From: Brachypodius melanocephalos
Taxonomy: Eukaryota; Chordata; Aves; Passeriformes; Pycnonotidae
DNA length: 64,000 nt
Reading direction: 5' to 3'
NCBI GenBank assembly: GCA_013398615.1
Contig: VZSR01002145.1
Span: 1,792,577-1,856,576 of the forward strand
Position numbers and translations under genes: made by a program. The notes beneath the pieces are model-generated. The model saw only the letters and a list, made by a program, of their open reading frames with translations. It searched no databases and was not told where the DNA came from. Within the stretch, counting starts at the first letter, position 1; every line of letters begins with the position of its first letter. This document shows positions 13,101-25,025 of this stretch, one piece after another.

Positions 13101-16100
13101 TCATAATTACTATCCCAATACTTTCAGTTCTTTTTCCCCCACATCCACAGACTTATTCAATCTGGTACTTCCTGTTCTGTTTAGGCTCTGTGTTTCTTCC
13201 ACTTTTTTATTTCATTCAAGGTCTCAGAGCTTTAAAAGAACAAATTTTGCAAACTAACGGAGTAAAATTAATCACTTGGAACAATTCCAGTTTGTGAAGA
13301 GAGCTTACAAGGAAACTGGAGAAGGAGTCTTCATCAGGAACTGTAGTGGTAGCAATAGGTTCAAACTGGAAGAGGGCAAGCTTAGATCAGAGAGAAATTC
13401 CTGTTAAAATATTTCAGCTCAGGAATCTCTCACAAACCCTGAGCACTGCCATTGGCACCAGATTTGAGATAAGGAATATCCATTCAAAACACAAAAGAAA
13501 CATAAGCATCCTTTCTATCTTAAATACTTAACATGAAATTAAACTGTGAGTGGATGACAACTGAAAGACCAGCTAACAAAAAGACAGATACAATGTGAAT
13601 AAAATCACTGGGTTTGAGGAAGAATTCCAAAGGGTCTGTAGTAGGTTTTATTTGGAAAGGATGAAGCCTACACTTTTATATAGAATGCAATTCTCTCTTA
13701 TTTTGGCCTGGTGACATTGCCTCTCATAGCTTGTGGGCCCAATTCAGATTCTAAACTAAGTGAAACAGCTTCAAAGGATTTGGACATATTAAAAAAAAAA
13801 TCATCAAAATAAATGTTGGAGATTCCTTTTGCCTTTGTAGCTGCAGGCTGGAAGCGGTGCTGTCTCAGAGCAGCTCCCACTGCCTGGCCCTGTGGCTGAC
13901 CAGGAGGAAGTCACATCTCTTTTTAAGGTACAGACTGTCTCAGTGACTATTTAAAACCACATCAAAAGTCACAACTGCAGTGTCTGACAGAGCCAGGCGC
14001 TCTTTCTGCACATCTCAGCCTGTCCAGTGTTTCCCGTCGCGAGGGAAGGGTGGTCCTGCTGGTTTTTCAAGAGCATCCCTGTCCCAGGAGCTCTGGTTTG
14101 CAGAGAATTCCTCCTAGGTGGGCACATGAACCTGCTCAGTTCATTAACACCACCATTAACACCTTGTTTTGCCCCAAACGCACCCCATGGGAAGCACGGG
14201 TCGCCTCCAAAGCACATTTCCATGGGATGGGAGAGGCTTGTCCTGGGTGGTGACTGGTTCAAAGGAGGATTTAACCACCCGGGAGATCAGGGCATGGTCC
14301 TGGATCTGCCAAGTCACCCTACCTGTGACAGCTGAGCACTGCAGGGGAGGCAATGATTCAGCCAGGAAATATTTCAGGGCTTGCACCAGTCCCACATTAA
14401 ATAACATTTCTACAGTGGGAAATAAACCATGGTCACTACAAACTGCTGATTAGCCCTTGGCCAAACCTTCCTCAGTCATCTCCTTTTATTCAACACCAAA
14501 TAAAGGGCCCGTTGCAAATGTTACCATATTTTTATAAGAAAAATGGTTGTGTTAAACTTTTAGATTATTCAACCAAGAGTCTCACATCTTTAGCACTTAG
14601 GCACATGCCAGTAGTACACTCAAAAAATTAAGGGATTTCCTTTAATTGCCATTTTAATGAATTAATTAACAGGCTACATAGAAAAAAACCAGATTGATTA
14701 TAACTCACATCAGCTTTTAAGCAGATTGGTGAACCACTACAAAACCCATGTGCACATTTAGTTCAGACCAAGACCTGAACTCAGTTTATAGCCATTAAAA
14801 ATCAGAAATGCAGAAGAGATGTTACATCAGTTTAATAAAGCAAATTTCAAAGTGATGCACTTTCCAAACAAACCCCACCTGTAGGGACCATGTCAGCCCT
14901 GCTCAGCTGTAAATACAACCCCATAAAAATCCCCTTTTCTCAGAGGCCTTAAAATTCACTATGTAAAAAAAGAAATGAAAACTGCTATTACACAGCTCAG
15001 CTGCAAACATTAATGCTACACAGCCTGTGAGATATGGAGTCATCACTAACAAAGGTAAGGTGTCCCTTAAGAAATCACAAAAGAAAATGTGCATTAGGAT
15101 TTTGCCACTCCTTTTAGGCAAGCAGAGAATTTTATTCCAGTAAATGCTAGCAATAATCCAGCATTCAAAGTTTGGTGAATTAGGCCCTTTCAAACTCTTA
15201 GGCAGAATCTACCTTAATGGATTTTTCTTCTACATTCATCTTAGCCCAAAGGCTTCATTGTCTCATTATGTAAATGACCTTTTCATATGAAAATTAAATG
15301 TTAAAGATGCTTTTTGTAGTTCTTCAATACTGCAAATATCACATGGACATTCACAATAATTCAGACTAAGTACAACTTATAGAAAAAGCACCTGCTTCAA
15401 GGAATGGAACAAATTAAGAAATAACTTGTTTTTAAATGACTAAAAATTGAAAGTCTTAATTAGAATTAACCCACTGAACTTTCTTTTCTGTACAGAAACT
15501 CAAACTAGGAAACCATCAGGCAAAGAAGAGCCCTAAAGGAGACCCTAAAAACCCCAACTGGGCAGTTCTGGTTTACATCAGGCTTGGAAATACCCAAAGT
15601 GAGTGGACAGAAACACCTCTGCTGTTTGAACTAAGTCATACAGATGTCATAAGAGCTCAAGACTCAGTAGACCTCCCATATACCAGATGATTTATACCAA
15701 TGTATGACTTCTCAACCTGACCAAAGATACACCCAATTTTCAGAAGATAGTGACACTTTCTGAATGACAGATATTAGTAATATCTGGGTTTTTAAATACA
15801 GAAAAATCCTAACCAGTCCTACCTCAAAGCAGTTGTACAATAAACCTAACTTACAGAATTCAATGGACACTTCATGCCTCACCTCATCGCATTACTTGTT
15901 AATGCTATGTTCTTTTTCTTTCTCACAGGCTTGTCATCTCTTCAGAGGCCCATTTTTTGAATCTGATTTCACTTTCTTGAATACTAAAGAACTGAATGCC
16001 TTACTTATTTTATGAAAGGAGACAGTGGGCCGAGTTCCCTTGAGCAGAGCAAAGGGGTGAGGGTTGTTTCACTCATTCCTGCCACAGTGCCAGCAGCCAG

Positions 16101-16337
16101 AAAGCCTGAAACTGTTACAAGTCAAGTAAACAGGATTCAAAGCAGTCCCCTCTTTTTTTTTTTTACTTTCACATTTCATTAGAGATGCTTCATCTCACAC
16201 TGAACAACTTCTTCGTTTCTATTTTTGTGTGTGTCCCCCCCGCTTTTTTTTCTTTTCTTCTGTAAGACACTGTCAGGTAGATTTAGGACTTCATCAAAAC
16301 AAGCCTTTACAAAATTTGAATTGAATAGAAATATTTT

Positions 16338-16500
16338 ACAGAATCTATCAGGTTGGAAAGTATCTCAGGAGGTCACTTGATTCACCCTTGTGCTTGAAAC
16401 TGGGTCAAGGCTGAACTCAAACAGCTTCCAGAGGGTTTTGTCCAGGCAGAGCTTGGAAATCTCTAAGGATGAAAGTTCAACAACTTTCTCTGGGTATGTA
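16338..16500 (-). mobile_element. CR1 LINE 3' fragment
   Basis: Reads as a CR1 3' end in reverse orientation: an AGAATC...CAGGTTGGAAAG start, then the characteristic AAATCTCTAAGGATG and CAACTTTCTCTGGG blocks. Strongly diverged, hence old. It lies within USP32 intron 1, in the same orientation as the gene. Confidence 0.75.
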
Positions 16501-17599
16501 CATTTTAAAAAAGACCTAGTGTTACAGGAGGAAAAACTAGAAATTGATTAGAAACCATAAAACAACTGATGTAATTGATTAAAATACAAGAAATAAAGCT
16601 CAGGTTTATGATGTGTGAGATATATAGGCATAGAATCTATAATCCAAATAAACGTTTGGAGGACTCAGTTTCAGTCTACATCAAGAAAAGAAATTGTATT
16701 ACATACAGAACAGCCTGATAGTGGTCTTTTCACTTATATCAAGATATGTAACACTCAAAATGAGGATTTGTTCAGCTTATCCTGTGACCTCCAGCCCCAT
16801 GGCTGGAATGATATCTATTTAAACTCCCCTGGCAGCTTTCCTGCCTGCTTTGATTGGAATCTCCAGTAACACGCTGACAGGACAAAACTGCAGCTGATAG
16901 TGTGAGCCTGCTCGTATTTACAGACATGATTCACCTGAGAAGTGAGAAACCAGAGCATTCCCAACGTTTACTGAATCACAATTCAACTTTTTGAGGGTTT
17001 TTTCCTTTAAGATGATCAGCTTTTTCTTATTTATGAAACATCTATGTTCTTAAATCCTCTTTTCTCAGACTTGCATCACTCCCTGCACATTCAAGACTTG
17101 AGCAATCACCAAGTTTCTGCCATGCTTGGGAACCATCTAAGAATTACTAAAAGCCTACTAAAAGGATGCAATCAGCTCCCACAGAACTTGCAGCAGCCTA
17201 AGCAGGAGGCAATATTTACCCCTAATTTCTAAGTTTTCAACTGGCATTTCGTAAAGAACCCCTAAAGACCACAAAAGGTATCTCAGGAAAGGAAATTTAC
17301 TGCTAGCTGACTTAAGTTCAGCCCACCACTGTTCCTCATTTCCAATAGGAAATAACTTGGGTAGTTCTAAGCAAGAGGCTGAAACCCCCTGAGTTCACTT
17401 CCCTAAACTTGGAAGCTGAGGTAAAGGAGAAGGTGGTGGCTGCAATTCAGCAGCTGAAGAATTACAGATTAAAAAACCAACTCTCTTCCAAGAGATCAAG
17501 TGCAGCTGTAGGGAGAAGGAGTTAGGAATCAGGCTGGACATGTCCTTTGTCCTGGGCTGACCCCACAGTGTGGGTAGCAGGAAATGGGGAATTCTGCCC

Positions 17600-18101
17600 T
17601 CTCAGGTGAGATCCCACCTGCAGAGCTCCCCCCAGTCCTGAGGTGCAACTCCAGAAGGACCTGGAGCTGCTGGAGAGAATCCCAGAGGAGGCACCAGGGG
17701 ATCACAGGGATGGAGCAGCTCTGCTGGGAGGAAAGGCTGAGGAAATTGGGATTGTTCAGCCTGGACAAGAGAAGCTTTGGGGTGACCTCACTGCAGCCCT
17801 CCAGTACCTGAAGGAGCTGAGAAGAAACACGGAGAGAGACTTTTTACAGGGGCCTGGAGGCCCAGGACAAGGGGTGTGGCTTCACAGTGACAGAGAGTGG
17901 ATTATACTGGATATTAGGAAGAAATTCCTCCCTGGGAGGGTGGTAAGGCCCTGGCACAGGTTGCTCAGAGAAGCTGCTCCATCCCTAGGAGTATCCAAGG
18001 TCAGGCTGGAGGAACCAGGTCTCATGGAAGGTGTCCATGGCAGGGAGGTGGAACAAGATGATCTCTGAGGTCCCAACCCAAACCAGCCCATGATTCTAAG
18101 C
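17600..18101 (+). mobile_element. CR1 LINE 3' end, ~500 bp
   Basis: The sequence follows the CR1 consensus from the end of the reverse-transcriptase ORF into the 3' UTR. Successive blocks include GTTCAGCCTGGACAAGAGAA, GGATATTAGGAAGAAATTCC, a CAGGTTGCTCAGAGAAGCTG block, AAGATGATCTCTGAGGTCCC and a terminal CATGATTCTAAG. It is 5'-truncated, as CR1 copies usually are. A 141-codon frame (17643-18068) across it is a relic of the element, not a host gene. It lies in antisense to USP32 in intron 1. Confidence 0.9.
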
Positions 18102-19331
18102 AGCATCTTCTCATCAGTTCATGGAAGTTTCAGTAGAACACCCCAAGTCACTCCTGCCTTTGAAATACACGTTCAGCAGAGACTACCGAGGTGCGCTCCC
18201 AAAACAAGCAGCACAGCTGAATGCCAGAGTTGTGAAATAATTACTGCTCTGTGAATTTGAGCGGCCACTTGCAGCTCTGCAGCTTTATAAACAGGAAGTG
18301 TGAAGCTCTGCATTCATACCTGCTTTCATCATATGACAGAGCCCTGAAGCCATCAAATACTGGCTGACATAACAAGCCTCACTCTAGAATCCAGACTGTC
18401 TGCACAGTGGATTCTATTCCTTCTGATAGCTGAAAAAAAGGCTGAGAGACTTCTGGGCATTTTCATCACATGCCTCTGAAACTCAAGGCTCAGAAAAGCA
18501 CAGGTTTATATCTTTAGAAAATAATGTATCCTGAAGGACCTTCACCTCCCTAGCATGGTCAAGCTCTGGTTTTCAGCTATGAGAGAAAATAAAGCAGAAC
18601 AATCGCCTTCGTGGAATACAGAAAGAAGAGCATAAACCACTAAAATGGTTCCCTGATCGTTTTTGCTAGAAAGATGTCTGGGATTTAAAAAGTTAATTTC
18701 ATAATCTAGAGTAATAAAAAGCAGTTTTCCATGGGCTGAAGGGCTGAGTCCATGGATTTGTCACCAGGCTGAGATCGACAGCCTCAACTAGATGATTATA
18801 TATTTGCACAAGTTTTCCATCATCCTTTTGTCAGATTTATGACATCAGTACGCTTGAGGATGTTAATGATCAGACACCAGATATATTTGCCTTGATTTAA
18901 ATAAAACAAATGTAGCTATTTTTCAAATTCAATCAAGACACAAAAGGTCATTAGCAAGATTTATCCTCTGCCCATCACACAACATTAGTCATTACTGGCA
19001 CACACTCACCAACCTCCTTGTGGGTTAGGGCGGGTTTTTGTTACTTTGATGGGCTTGGTGCTCTCCAGTTGGTGTCATCTTAGAGGCACACAACCAGGGG
19101 AGAAAACTGCCTTTAAAAAACACAATTTTATGAGCTCTCCACACTTGCAAGTTTTGCCTTGCTGTTAGGTGGCATTTTATCTCCAACAGCACTATTTCCG
19201 TGCTTTCGTTTTGCTCTTTTTCTCAGAGATCACTGAGCACAGGGCCAGGCACAATTAAATGGATTTATCAGCAGTCACTCATTTCTCCAAATTCTACGCT
19301 CACTGACCATGCTGATGTTGTGGCAGTTCCC

Positions 19332-19400
19332 CTTCTTCCACCCTGACTCATGAAACAAAAGGGTGCACTTCTTCCACCCTTGCACTCATGAAACAAAAAT
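19332..19400. repeat. Local duplication, ~36-38 bp unit
   Basis: CTTCTTCCACCC followed by ACTCATGAAACAAAA occurs twice, starting near 19332 and 19368, differing by a small indel. Confidence 0.7.
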
Positions 19401-22400
19401 TTTACCTTTGAGCAGAAGGAAAACTCTGCCTTACTCTCTGGCCCAAATTTGACAGATGCATGACTATTCACCAACATTTCTTTTAAGTGGTTCCCTGACT
19501 CAATATTTAGCATAGATAATTTAGCTGGAAATTACCTGAATTATATCTGCTTTAAGTAGCATTCACAGAAACTTTGACTAGAGTTTCATAATTCACAAGT
19601 ATCTACATAAATTCACGCTCAGTCTACGATTATCCTCTCAAAGTTACCAAAGCAGAACACATGAACAGCCACTGGGAAATACAGTCCATAGGGATCTGAA
19701 ATAAACTGGCCACCAATACCACATACGCATCTCTCTCCTGGAGAATTCTTATTAAAATATTCCATATACAATAGTGTACATACAACGCAGGAGCTGCTGT
19801 GCTGGAGATAATACAACAGTGATAAAAACTTCTTTTTATAGAGTTTTGTTGGCCCAAAGATAGCCCTTTGAGGAACTGGGTGCCAAGACTGGCAGCAGGA
19901 GAACTAAAAGATAAGGCAGGCTTTGGAGCACCTTGGCAAGGCCAGAGCACCCAGACAGCCTGGTGCACACAGTGAAAGGAGAGGAGTGGGAAATCAGAGA
20001 CAAACATTGGAAAATCCACCAAAACAGGACCCTGGCTGACTTGCAGCACTGCCCTAGGAAAGAAAATTGCTGTTGGAGATTAGGCCTAAGAAAAAAGCAA
20101 CGAGCTCAAGAGCCACAGTACCAGTTCATGCCACCACAAATTTAGTTTGATAAAATAACTGACAATTTTATGCTCAGTTTGGAACAAAGCACTTCTGACT
20201 TCACCTCTAATGACCTGCCCAAGGATTTCATCTCCTCACAAAGAATCCATCCTCAGAAGGAGGTCTCCTCACTTCTCATACCTCTTTCACGGCAACAATA
20301 CTTTGTGCCTCTGGCTACTATAAATAAGATGACCACAATTGGCAAAATTCATAAAAAGAGATGTCTAAAATAGCATCCCTTGCTTTCCACTGCAGACAAA
20401 GATCTCAGGGAGGCTGATGAGACTCCTGTGACCTGCACTGGTGGACACAGGACAACTTCACCATGGCCACGTCACCACAGCAGTATCAGCTGCCTGTGCC
20501 AAGGAAAAGGAGGAAAATAAAACTGTCTCCTGTTCAAGGGTGGAAAAGGCCATCCCCACCAGCCTGCTCCGGCACTTTCATCTCCTTGAACAGAAGTTAC
20601 ATTTTAGCTATGGTTATTTACCTTGTGAGCCTTTGACCACAACTCCCCTCACCTTCGCAGCCTTTGGTTACTAGCAAAATGGAATTGAAAGAAATGAAAT
20701 TGCTTAAAAGTCGGACTTATTTTCTGAAGCTGACAGAAGCAGCATTTTTTTCCAGATATTCTGAACAACTGAAATTCAAACTGGTGACTCAAAAGTACGA
20801 TCACAGCATTCTGAATGATTACCACAAGTACAGGTAACCACTGCTAATTACTCATGAAGAATTCCCAGTAGAAAAATTTGTACAAATACCACCTAATGCA
20901 AAACTTTCTCTGCATTTAACAACCAGGAAACAATGTTACAGAAGGTGGATCTAATTGGAGATAAATATATTTGGCTTTCTTTTTTTAATGTTTACATTTA
21001 TCCATTATCTCTGTTTGTGTCCACAGAAATGCCACAAGTACCAGCAAGGCTCTGTGGAAGTAAGAATGGTCTAACAAATAATGTTTTGATAACTGGCCTG
21101 TTTTATACATACACTGATTCACTGGTTAAGTAAACAACATAGTTATTTAGCAAAACATCAATTTATAACAGAGTGCCTAAAACAACCTTTCTGGTCTCCT
21201 ACAGAAAAACAGTATTGAAGGTCTCATATAGAGAAGAAAAACATCCTCAAAAAAGCAACAAAGAAAAGTATTATATTCACTGCGCAGAAATAATTCCTTA
21301 TTAAGAAGAAATCAATCTTATTAATTATGAAGCATCCAGATCAACTTCCTTGATTTTGAAGCAGTGTTAAGAGTTTAGATCTAACTTTAAAATTCAAACA
21401 CTTGCTTTTTCTTATTTATGAACTTTGGAATATACATCGTGACCAAACGAGCGTATTTTCCACCAAACAGCTTATTTCAAACGCTTCATGATATATTTAA
21501 CTTCACACCTTTACCAAGCTGCATTTATAACTCCAGCTCTTCTAAAAATACGGGCATCAAAGCTTTCAAAGACTTCCTATACTTTCACTAGCAGTGGAAA
21601 TTCTTCAGGGCTGCTATGTTTAAAATCTGTAACGCGAGTGACTTTGAATCATACGTTTGTTTCTCTTGCTTGACACTACGTTGCTCCATTTCCTATCTGA
21701 CATGGCATCCCTCAGAGGCTCCAGCAGAAAAAAAACAGATTAGAGAATATTTAACAAAAAGCCCATTTCGCGTCAATTTGTTTCTTTTTCAGTTAACACC
21801 CAGTGGTTCCTCCCAGCTCTCCCTTATCACTCCTGACATGCCTCTCGCATGCAAGCAGGAATAAAAAGGGCAGCCATAGATTGGCTTGAGCTCATGAATT
21901 TTATCAGGGCTTTAAATATCAAACAGGTGAGCTGCTTTACCTGCACTGGATCACGTGAATGCACAATAGGGCAACAATTACCAACACCTGTCCTCCCTGC
22001 AAACCATTTACTGCTGAATTCCTGTCCCTCTTTGTCCTTGGACTTGGCTATCAGTTCCAGAGCCAGGGAGCTTCCAGGGTGTAGCTTGCTGTCGCCTTGG
22101 AGCCCTGCAGCTGCAAGCATTCACCATTCAAGCTTGTTTATGTTTTCCCTTCGCTAGTTCCTCTTTAAATCCTCCGGGAGGACCCTAAACCGGGCTAAAA
22201 CAGCGACATCAACCCCGAGCCACGCACGCCACATCCATCTTTCCATGCGGAGCTGCAGATGCGTGATCCCCGAGCACGGGGAAGTAAACACGAGGAGCGG
22301 GAGGGACGGCGGAGCCGGGAGCTGTGTGACAGCCCTGTCACACCGGGATGGCAGCGCTTCCCGATTTATCCAGGCTGCCCGCGCACAGCCGGCCAGCCAC

Positions 22401-22729
22401 GGGCGAAGGCCGGGCCGAGGGCGGAGGGGAGGGGACGGCACCGGCGGCGGGGACCGGGCCCTGCCGGGGCCGCGTTAAAGAAGGGGAGAAAGAGAAATAA
22501 ACAAATAGATAAGATAAAATAAATAAACGACGGGGTGGGGGTAGGAGGAGGAGGGCGAAGGACGCGGGGAAGGAGCCCCCGAACGGTGCAAGTGCCTCCG
22601 CGCGGGGTCCGTCATGGAGGTGCCGCCTCACCGCCCGCTGGCGGGGGGCAGCGCGGGGCCCCCCCCCTTCCCACACCCCTCCCCGCCAACCTCCACCCAC
22701 CCTCCCGTCCTCCCCGCCGCCCTGCTCAC

Positions 22730-22787
22730 CCCTCCGCAGGGCCTCGTCGTAGCCGAGGAAGCCGATGCGGGACTCCTTGGCGCCCAT
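22730..22787 (-). CDS. USP32: USP32 coding exon 1 (start codon exon)
   Basis: The ATG is at 22787-22785 on the minus strand, and the 58-nt coding part gives 19 residues plus the first base of codon 20, followed by donor GTGAGC. The peptide MGAKESRIGF...YDEALRR matches the N terminus of USP32, with two substitutions in the middle compared with the human protein as I remember it. Gly2 followed by Ser6 fits the N-myristoylation consensus, in keeping with the membrane (Golgi/endosome) location of this deubiquitinase. Joining to exon 2 restores the Val codon (G|TT). USP32 removes ubiquitin from substrates including Rab7. Only residues 1-62 of about 1600 are encoded here; the EF-hands, DUSP domain and Cys/His protease domains lie to the left. 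The start was chosen because it gives the conserved N terminus within a CpG island. Confidence 0.97.
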
Positions 22788-22934
22788 GGTGCCGCTCAGT
22801 CCATGGCCGCGGCGGCGCCCGCCGGAGCCGCTACCGACGGGGGAGGGGGGGCGGGGCCGCCCGGGGGGGCGGGGGGAGGAGGAGGCGGCGGCCGCGCGCC
22901 CGCCCCGCCGCCGCCGCCGCAGCCTCCATCGCGG

Positions 22935-22942
22935 GTCACGTG
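22935..22942. promoter_or_regulatory. E-box GTCACGTG
   Basis: A CACGTG core with 5' GT, the type bound by USF and by the MiT/TFE factors that drive lysosomal (CLEAR) genes, about 150 bp upstream of the USP32 start codon. USP32 acts on endolysosomal Rab7, so a TFEB link would make sense, but this is inference from one motif. Confidence 0.45.
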
Positions 22943-22984
22943 GGGCGCGCGCGCCGCGTCACGCGGGGAGGACGGGGCGGGGCT

Positions 22985-22994
22985 GTGATTGGCC
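22985..22994 (-). promoter_or_regulatory. USP32: CCAAT box (NF-Y type)
   Basis: On the minus strand the sequence reads GGCCAATCA, the NF-Y consensus, about 200 bp upstream of the USP32 ATG and inside the CpG island. This is the right orientation and distance for the USP32 promoter; use is inferred. Confidence 0.6.
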
Positions 22995-23345
22995 AAAGCC
23001 GACCCCCCCCACCCTCGCCGCCCGCCCGGAGGCGCCGTCGCGCGTCCCCTCAGGGGCGGCTGAAGGGGCGAGCCGCGGCGGCGCTCGGGGCTCTGCAACG
23101 CTGCGGCCGCGCCGGTGCCTCCTCGGCTCCGGATCCGCTCGTCGGCCGCAGAGGAAGGAGCTGTGACGAGGAAGGACCTGGCTCTGCCCCGCCACAGGCT
23201 CTTCGGAAGGTGTCGCTTGCGAAAGCTGTCAGCGCTTCCCGTAGCGTGCGCCGGGGAGAGGGGAAGGGCTGCGGTGCGATCGGGCCCCCGGCGGAACAGC
23301 CCCAGGCTCCTGTGGGAGGGTGAGAGTCGCAGCACCTTCAAAGCG

Positions 23346-23627
23346 CACAGGGAACAGCCCCTCGATCCCCACAGGGGATCAGCCCTCAGCCCCGTCAAAC
23401 CTGACAGGGATCATGCCCTCAATGCCCTCAAACCGCACAGGCAACAGCTCCTCAATGCCCTCGATCCTCACTGGGGATAAGCCCTCATCCTCCTCAAACC
23501 TCACAGGGATCATCCCCCCACTTCCCTCAAACCACACAGGGAATTATCTCCTCAACCCCAAAAAAACTCATAGGGGATCAGCCTCTCAACCCCCTCAGGG
23601 GAAGCAGCCCCTCAAACCTCTCAGGGC
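23346..23627. repeat. Degenerate ~33-bp minisatellite (about 10 units)
   Basis: A motif of the form CACAGGG(G)ATCA followed by a C-rich CCTCA spacer recurs at 23346, 23370, 23402, 23436, 23469, 23502, 23535, 23569, 23595 and 23621. Central spacing is 32-34 bp, with shorter 24-26 bp units at the ends. Because 33 is a multiple of three, the plus strand reads as a run of 11-residue repeats containing Asn-X-Thr in one frame, but there is no other sign of coding. It lies directly upstream of the USP32 promoter island. Confidence 0.85.
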
Positions 23628-24468
23628 ACGGTGGTTCTCCTCAAAAAGTCCTCTTAAGTCGCAGAGCTGCAGGCATGGGGTGACAGTAGGAGGTTCCTGT
23701 TCCACTAAAATGTCTTTTCACTGTCTGAAACAGAAACACGGGCTGAATTGTAAAAGGATCAAAACCACCCCTGCCCTTTGCTGTTCTCCAGCATGTTTGC
23801 TTTTAGTATTCAGCACAGGACTGACACGGAATGGGAGGATTTCCCAAATGGCTTTGTTACAACATTAAGCCTGGTAACCTACCCTGGGTCACTCCCGAGC
23901 AGAAAATAAGGAGTTTGAAAGAAAACACTGATTTCTAAGGGCAGCTTGTTCCAAGGATTGTTCCTGCCCTGAAACAAAGCCTGTGAAAACACCAGTTGCG
24001 AGTCATTCCCTAAGTTACTGTTTCCGCACGGAGCGATCTTGCCACATCGGAGCTGCTGAAAGGTCAGGCCGGAGTTGCTTTCTCGCTGATGTAAGTTCAT
24101 GCGTAGGTATTTTTATAGCAAACATTCCAAACAAATTTCATATCTGATATGCAAAGCCAGGAATGCTGCTTACAGAGACACGGGGCTCCAAGGCCATATT
24201 TCTCCTCCTTTAACCCAAGTGAAAACACACTACAAATGAAATAAACTCCACAAAATCTCCTTGTATATCTTTCCTGAATTGTTTTTAAATCTTAGATTTG
24301 TGGCATATCAAAAAAACACATATCATTTTCAAGCATAAAATCTGCCACAGATTTTACCTCTCTGGAATATAGACTATGAGGATGAGGGGGAGAACTTTTT
24401 AAAAATATAAATTAAATTGGTGGAAATATACTTCACCCTTCAGCCACTGGTTATGTATTTATCATTTA

Positions 24469-24580
24469 TAAAGAGTAAAGGTAAATATAAAGATAGAGGA
24501 ACAAGAGGATATAAGCTCCCTTGAGATATATATATATATATCTCCTCTTATTCCTACCCTACCTTTACATATCTCTTTTC
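24469..24580. repeat. Imperfect palindrome with (AT)n centre
   Basis: The centre GAGA(TA)nTCTC at 24523-24544 is a perfect 22-bp palindrome. Its flanks are also inversely related: AAGAGTAAAGGTA near 24471-24483 and AACAAGAGGA near 24500-24509 on the left match, in reverse complement, TCCTCTTATTCC near 24543-24554 and TACCTTTACAT...CTCTTTT near 24560-24579 on the right. The result is a potential cruciform of about 110 bp. Confidence 0.75.
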
Positions 24581-24914
24581 AACATAATTCCTCACCATGC
24601 AGCTTTCAGTTTAGATATAAAATAAACTCTTTAAAACATTTGAGAATGAATTCAGCAAACATGGCAACGTGTCAATCAAAAGCCTAAGTTGGCAATACCA
24701 GAAACAGCTGGAGAAATTTGTTTTATCTTGTGATTAAGCAAAATATTCCATGGCATTCCTAGAGCCGTGCTCTGTTTGTGATGGATTCCTTTCCTAAAGA
24801 ATTAACTCTCAGCTGAGATGGGGTTTAATTCCTGACTTCTCTGTCTTGTTCCTGTGTGACCTTACACCCAGTAATAACATTTTAATGTTTTGGTTTCTCC
24901 TCTGAATTACAAAG

Positions 24915-25025
24915 ATAGTGACAGAATCCCATTTTTCCTGGAACGAGCAGCACTGGGACACAGCCAGCCCCAAACTGGCAGAGCAGTTAGAGAAAGCAAT
25001 TAGAGCAGGAAGCTTCAGTGGTGGG
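24915..25025 (+). other. Exon-like segment, unassigned (plus strand)
   Basis: A 111-nt segment between a pyrimidine-rich acceptor (TTTCTCCTCTGAATTACAAAG) and donor GTAAGG. One frame is open over its full 37 codons, in phase 0 at both ends; the other two have stops. The peptide includes FSWNEQHWDTASPKLAEQLE, which I do not recognise. Position and strand fit the place of human CHCT1, but similarity to it is not convincing. Confidence 0.22.

Larger units (their letters stand above)
3615..22729 (-). other. USP32: USP32 intron 1, 19.1 kb
   Basis: The long first intron runs between two confidently identified coding exons. It holds two CR1 LINE fragments (about 16.34-16.50 kb on minus and 17.60-18.10 kb on plus), a trinucleotide-rich tract near 10.13-10.18 kb, poly-T and poly-C/T tracts near 16.15-16.26 kb, and a short local duplication near 19.33-19.40 kb. 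The rest is AT-rich single-copy-looking sequence without recognisable coding content. The numerous 60-145 codon open frames on both strands lack domain similarity and are treated as chance. The first few hundred bases after the donor are still part of the CpG island. Confidence 0.9.
22170..23330. promoter_or_regulatory. USP32: CpG island with USP32 promoter
   Basis: A sharply bounded, CpG-dense, GC-rich block embedded in AT-rich sequence, containing USP32 exon 1. Upstream of the minus-strand ATG it has, in order of increasing distance, alternating G-rich stretches with GC boxes (about 22838-22887), a CGG-type trinucleotide run (about 22903-22921), a CACGTG E-box (22936-22942), a CRE-like GCGTCACG (about 22956) and an inverted CCAAT box in TGATTGGCC (about 22985-22994). 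No TATA box is evident, so this is a typical dispersed-start housekeeping promoter. The start site is inferred to lie between about 22.80 and 22.98 kb. The long open frames across this block (up to 262 codons on plus, 200 on minus) are composed of Arg, Pro, Gly and Ala and reflect composition, not coding. Confidence 0.9.

Noticed and set aside
17643..18068. 141-codon frame resembling a protein with Leu/Glu-rich helices
   Set aside because: It is the translated end of a CR1 element, matching CR1 blocks in order up to the 3' terminus.
22535..23323. 262-codon plus-strand frame across the CpG island, with similar frames on both strands
   Set aside because: Arg/Pro/Gly/Ala-rich in several frames at once, overlapping the USP32 start exon and promoter; explained by GC content and scarcity of stop codons.
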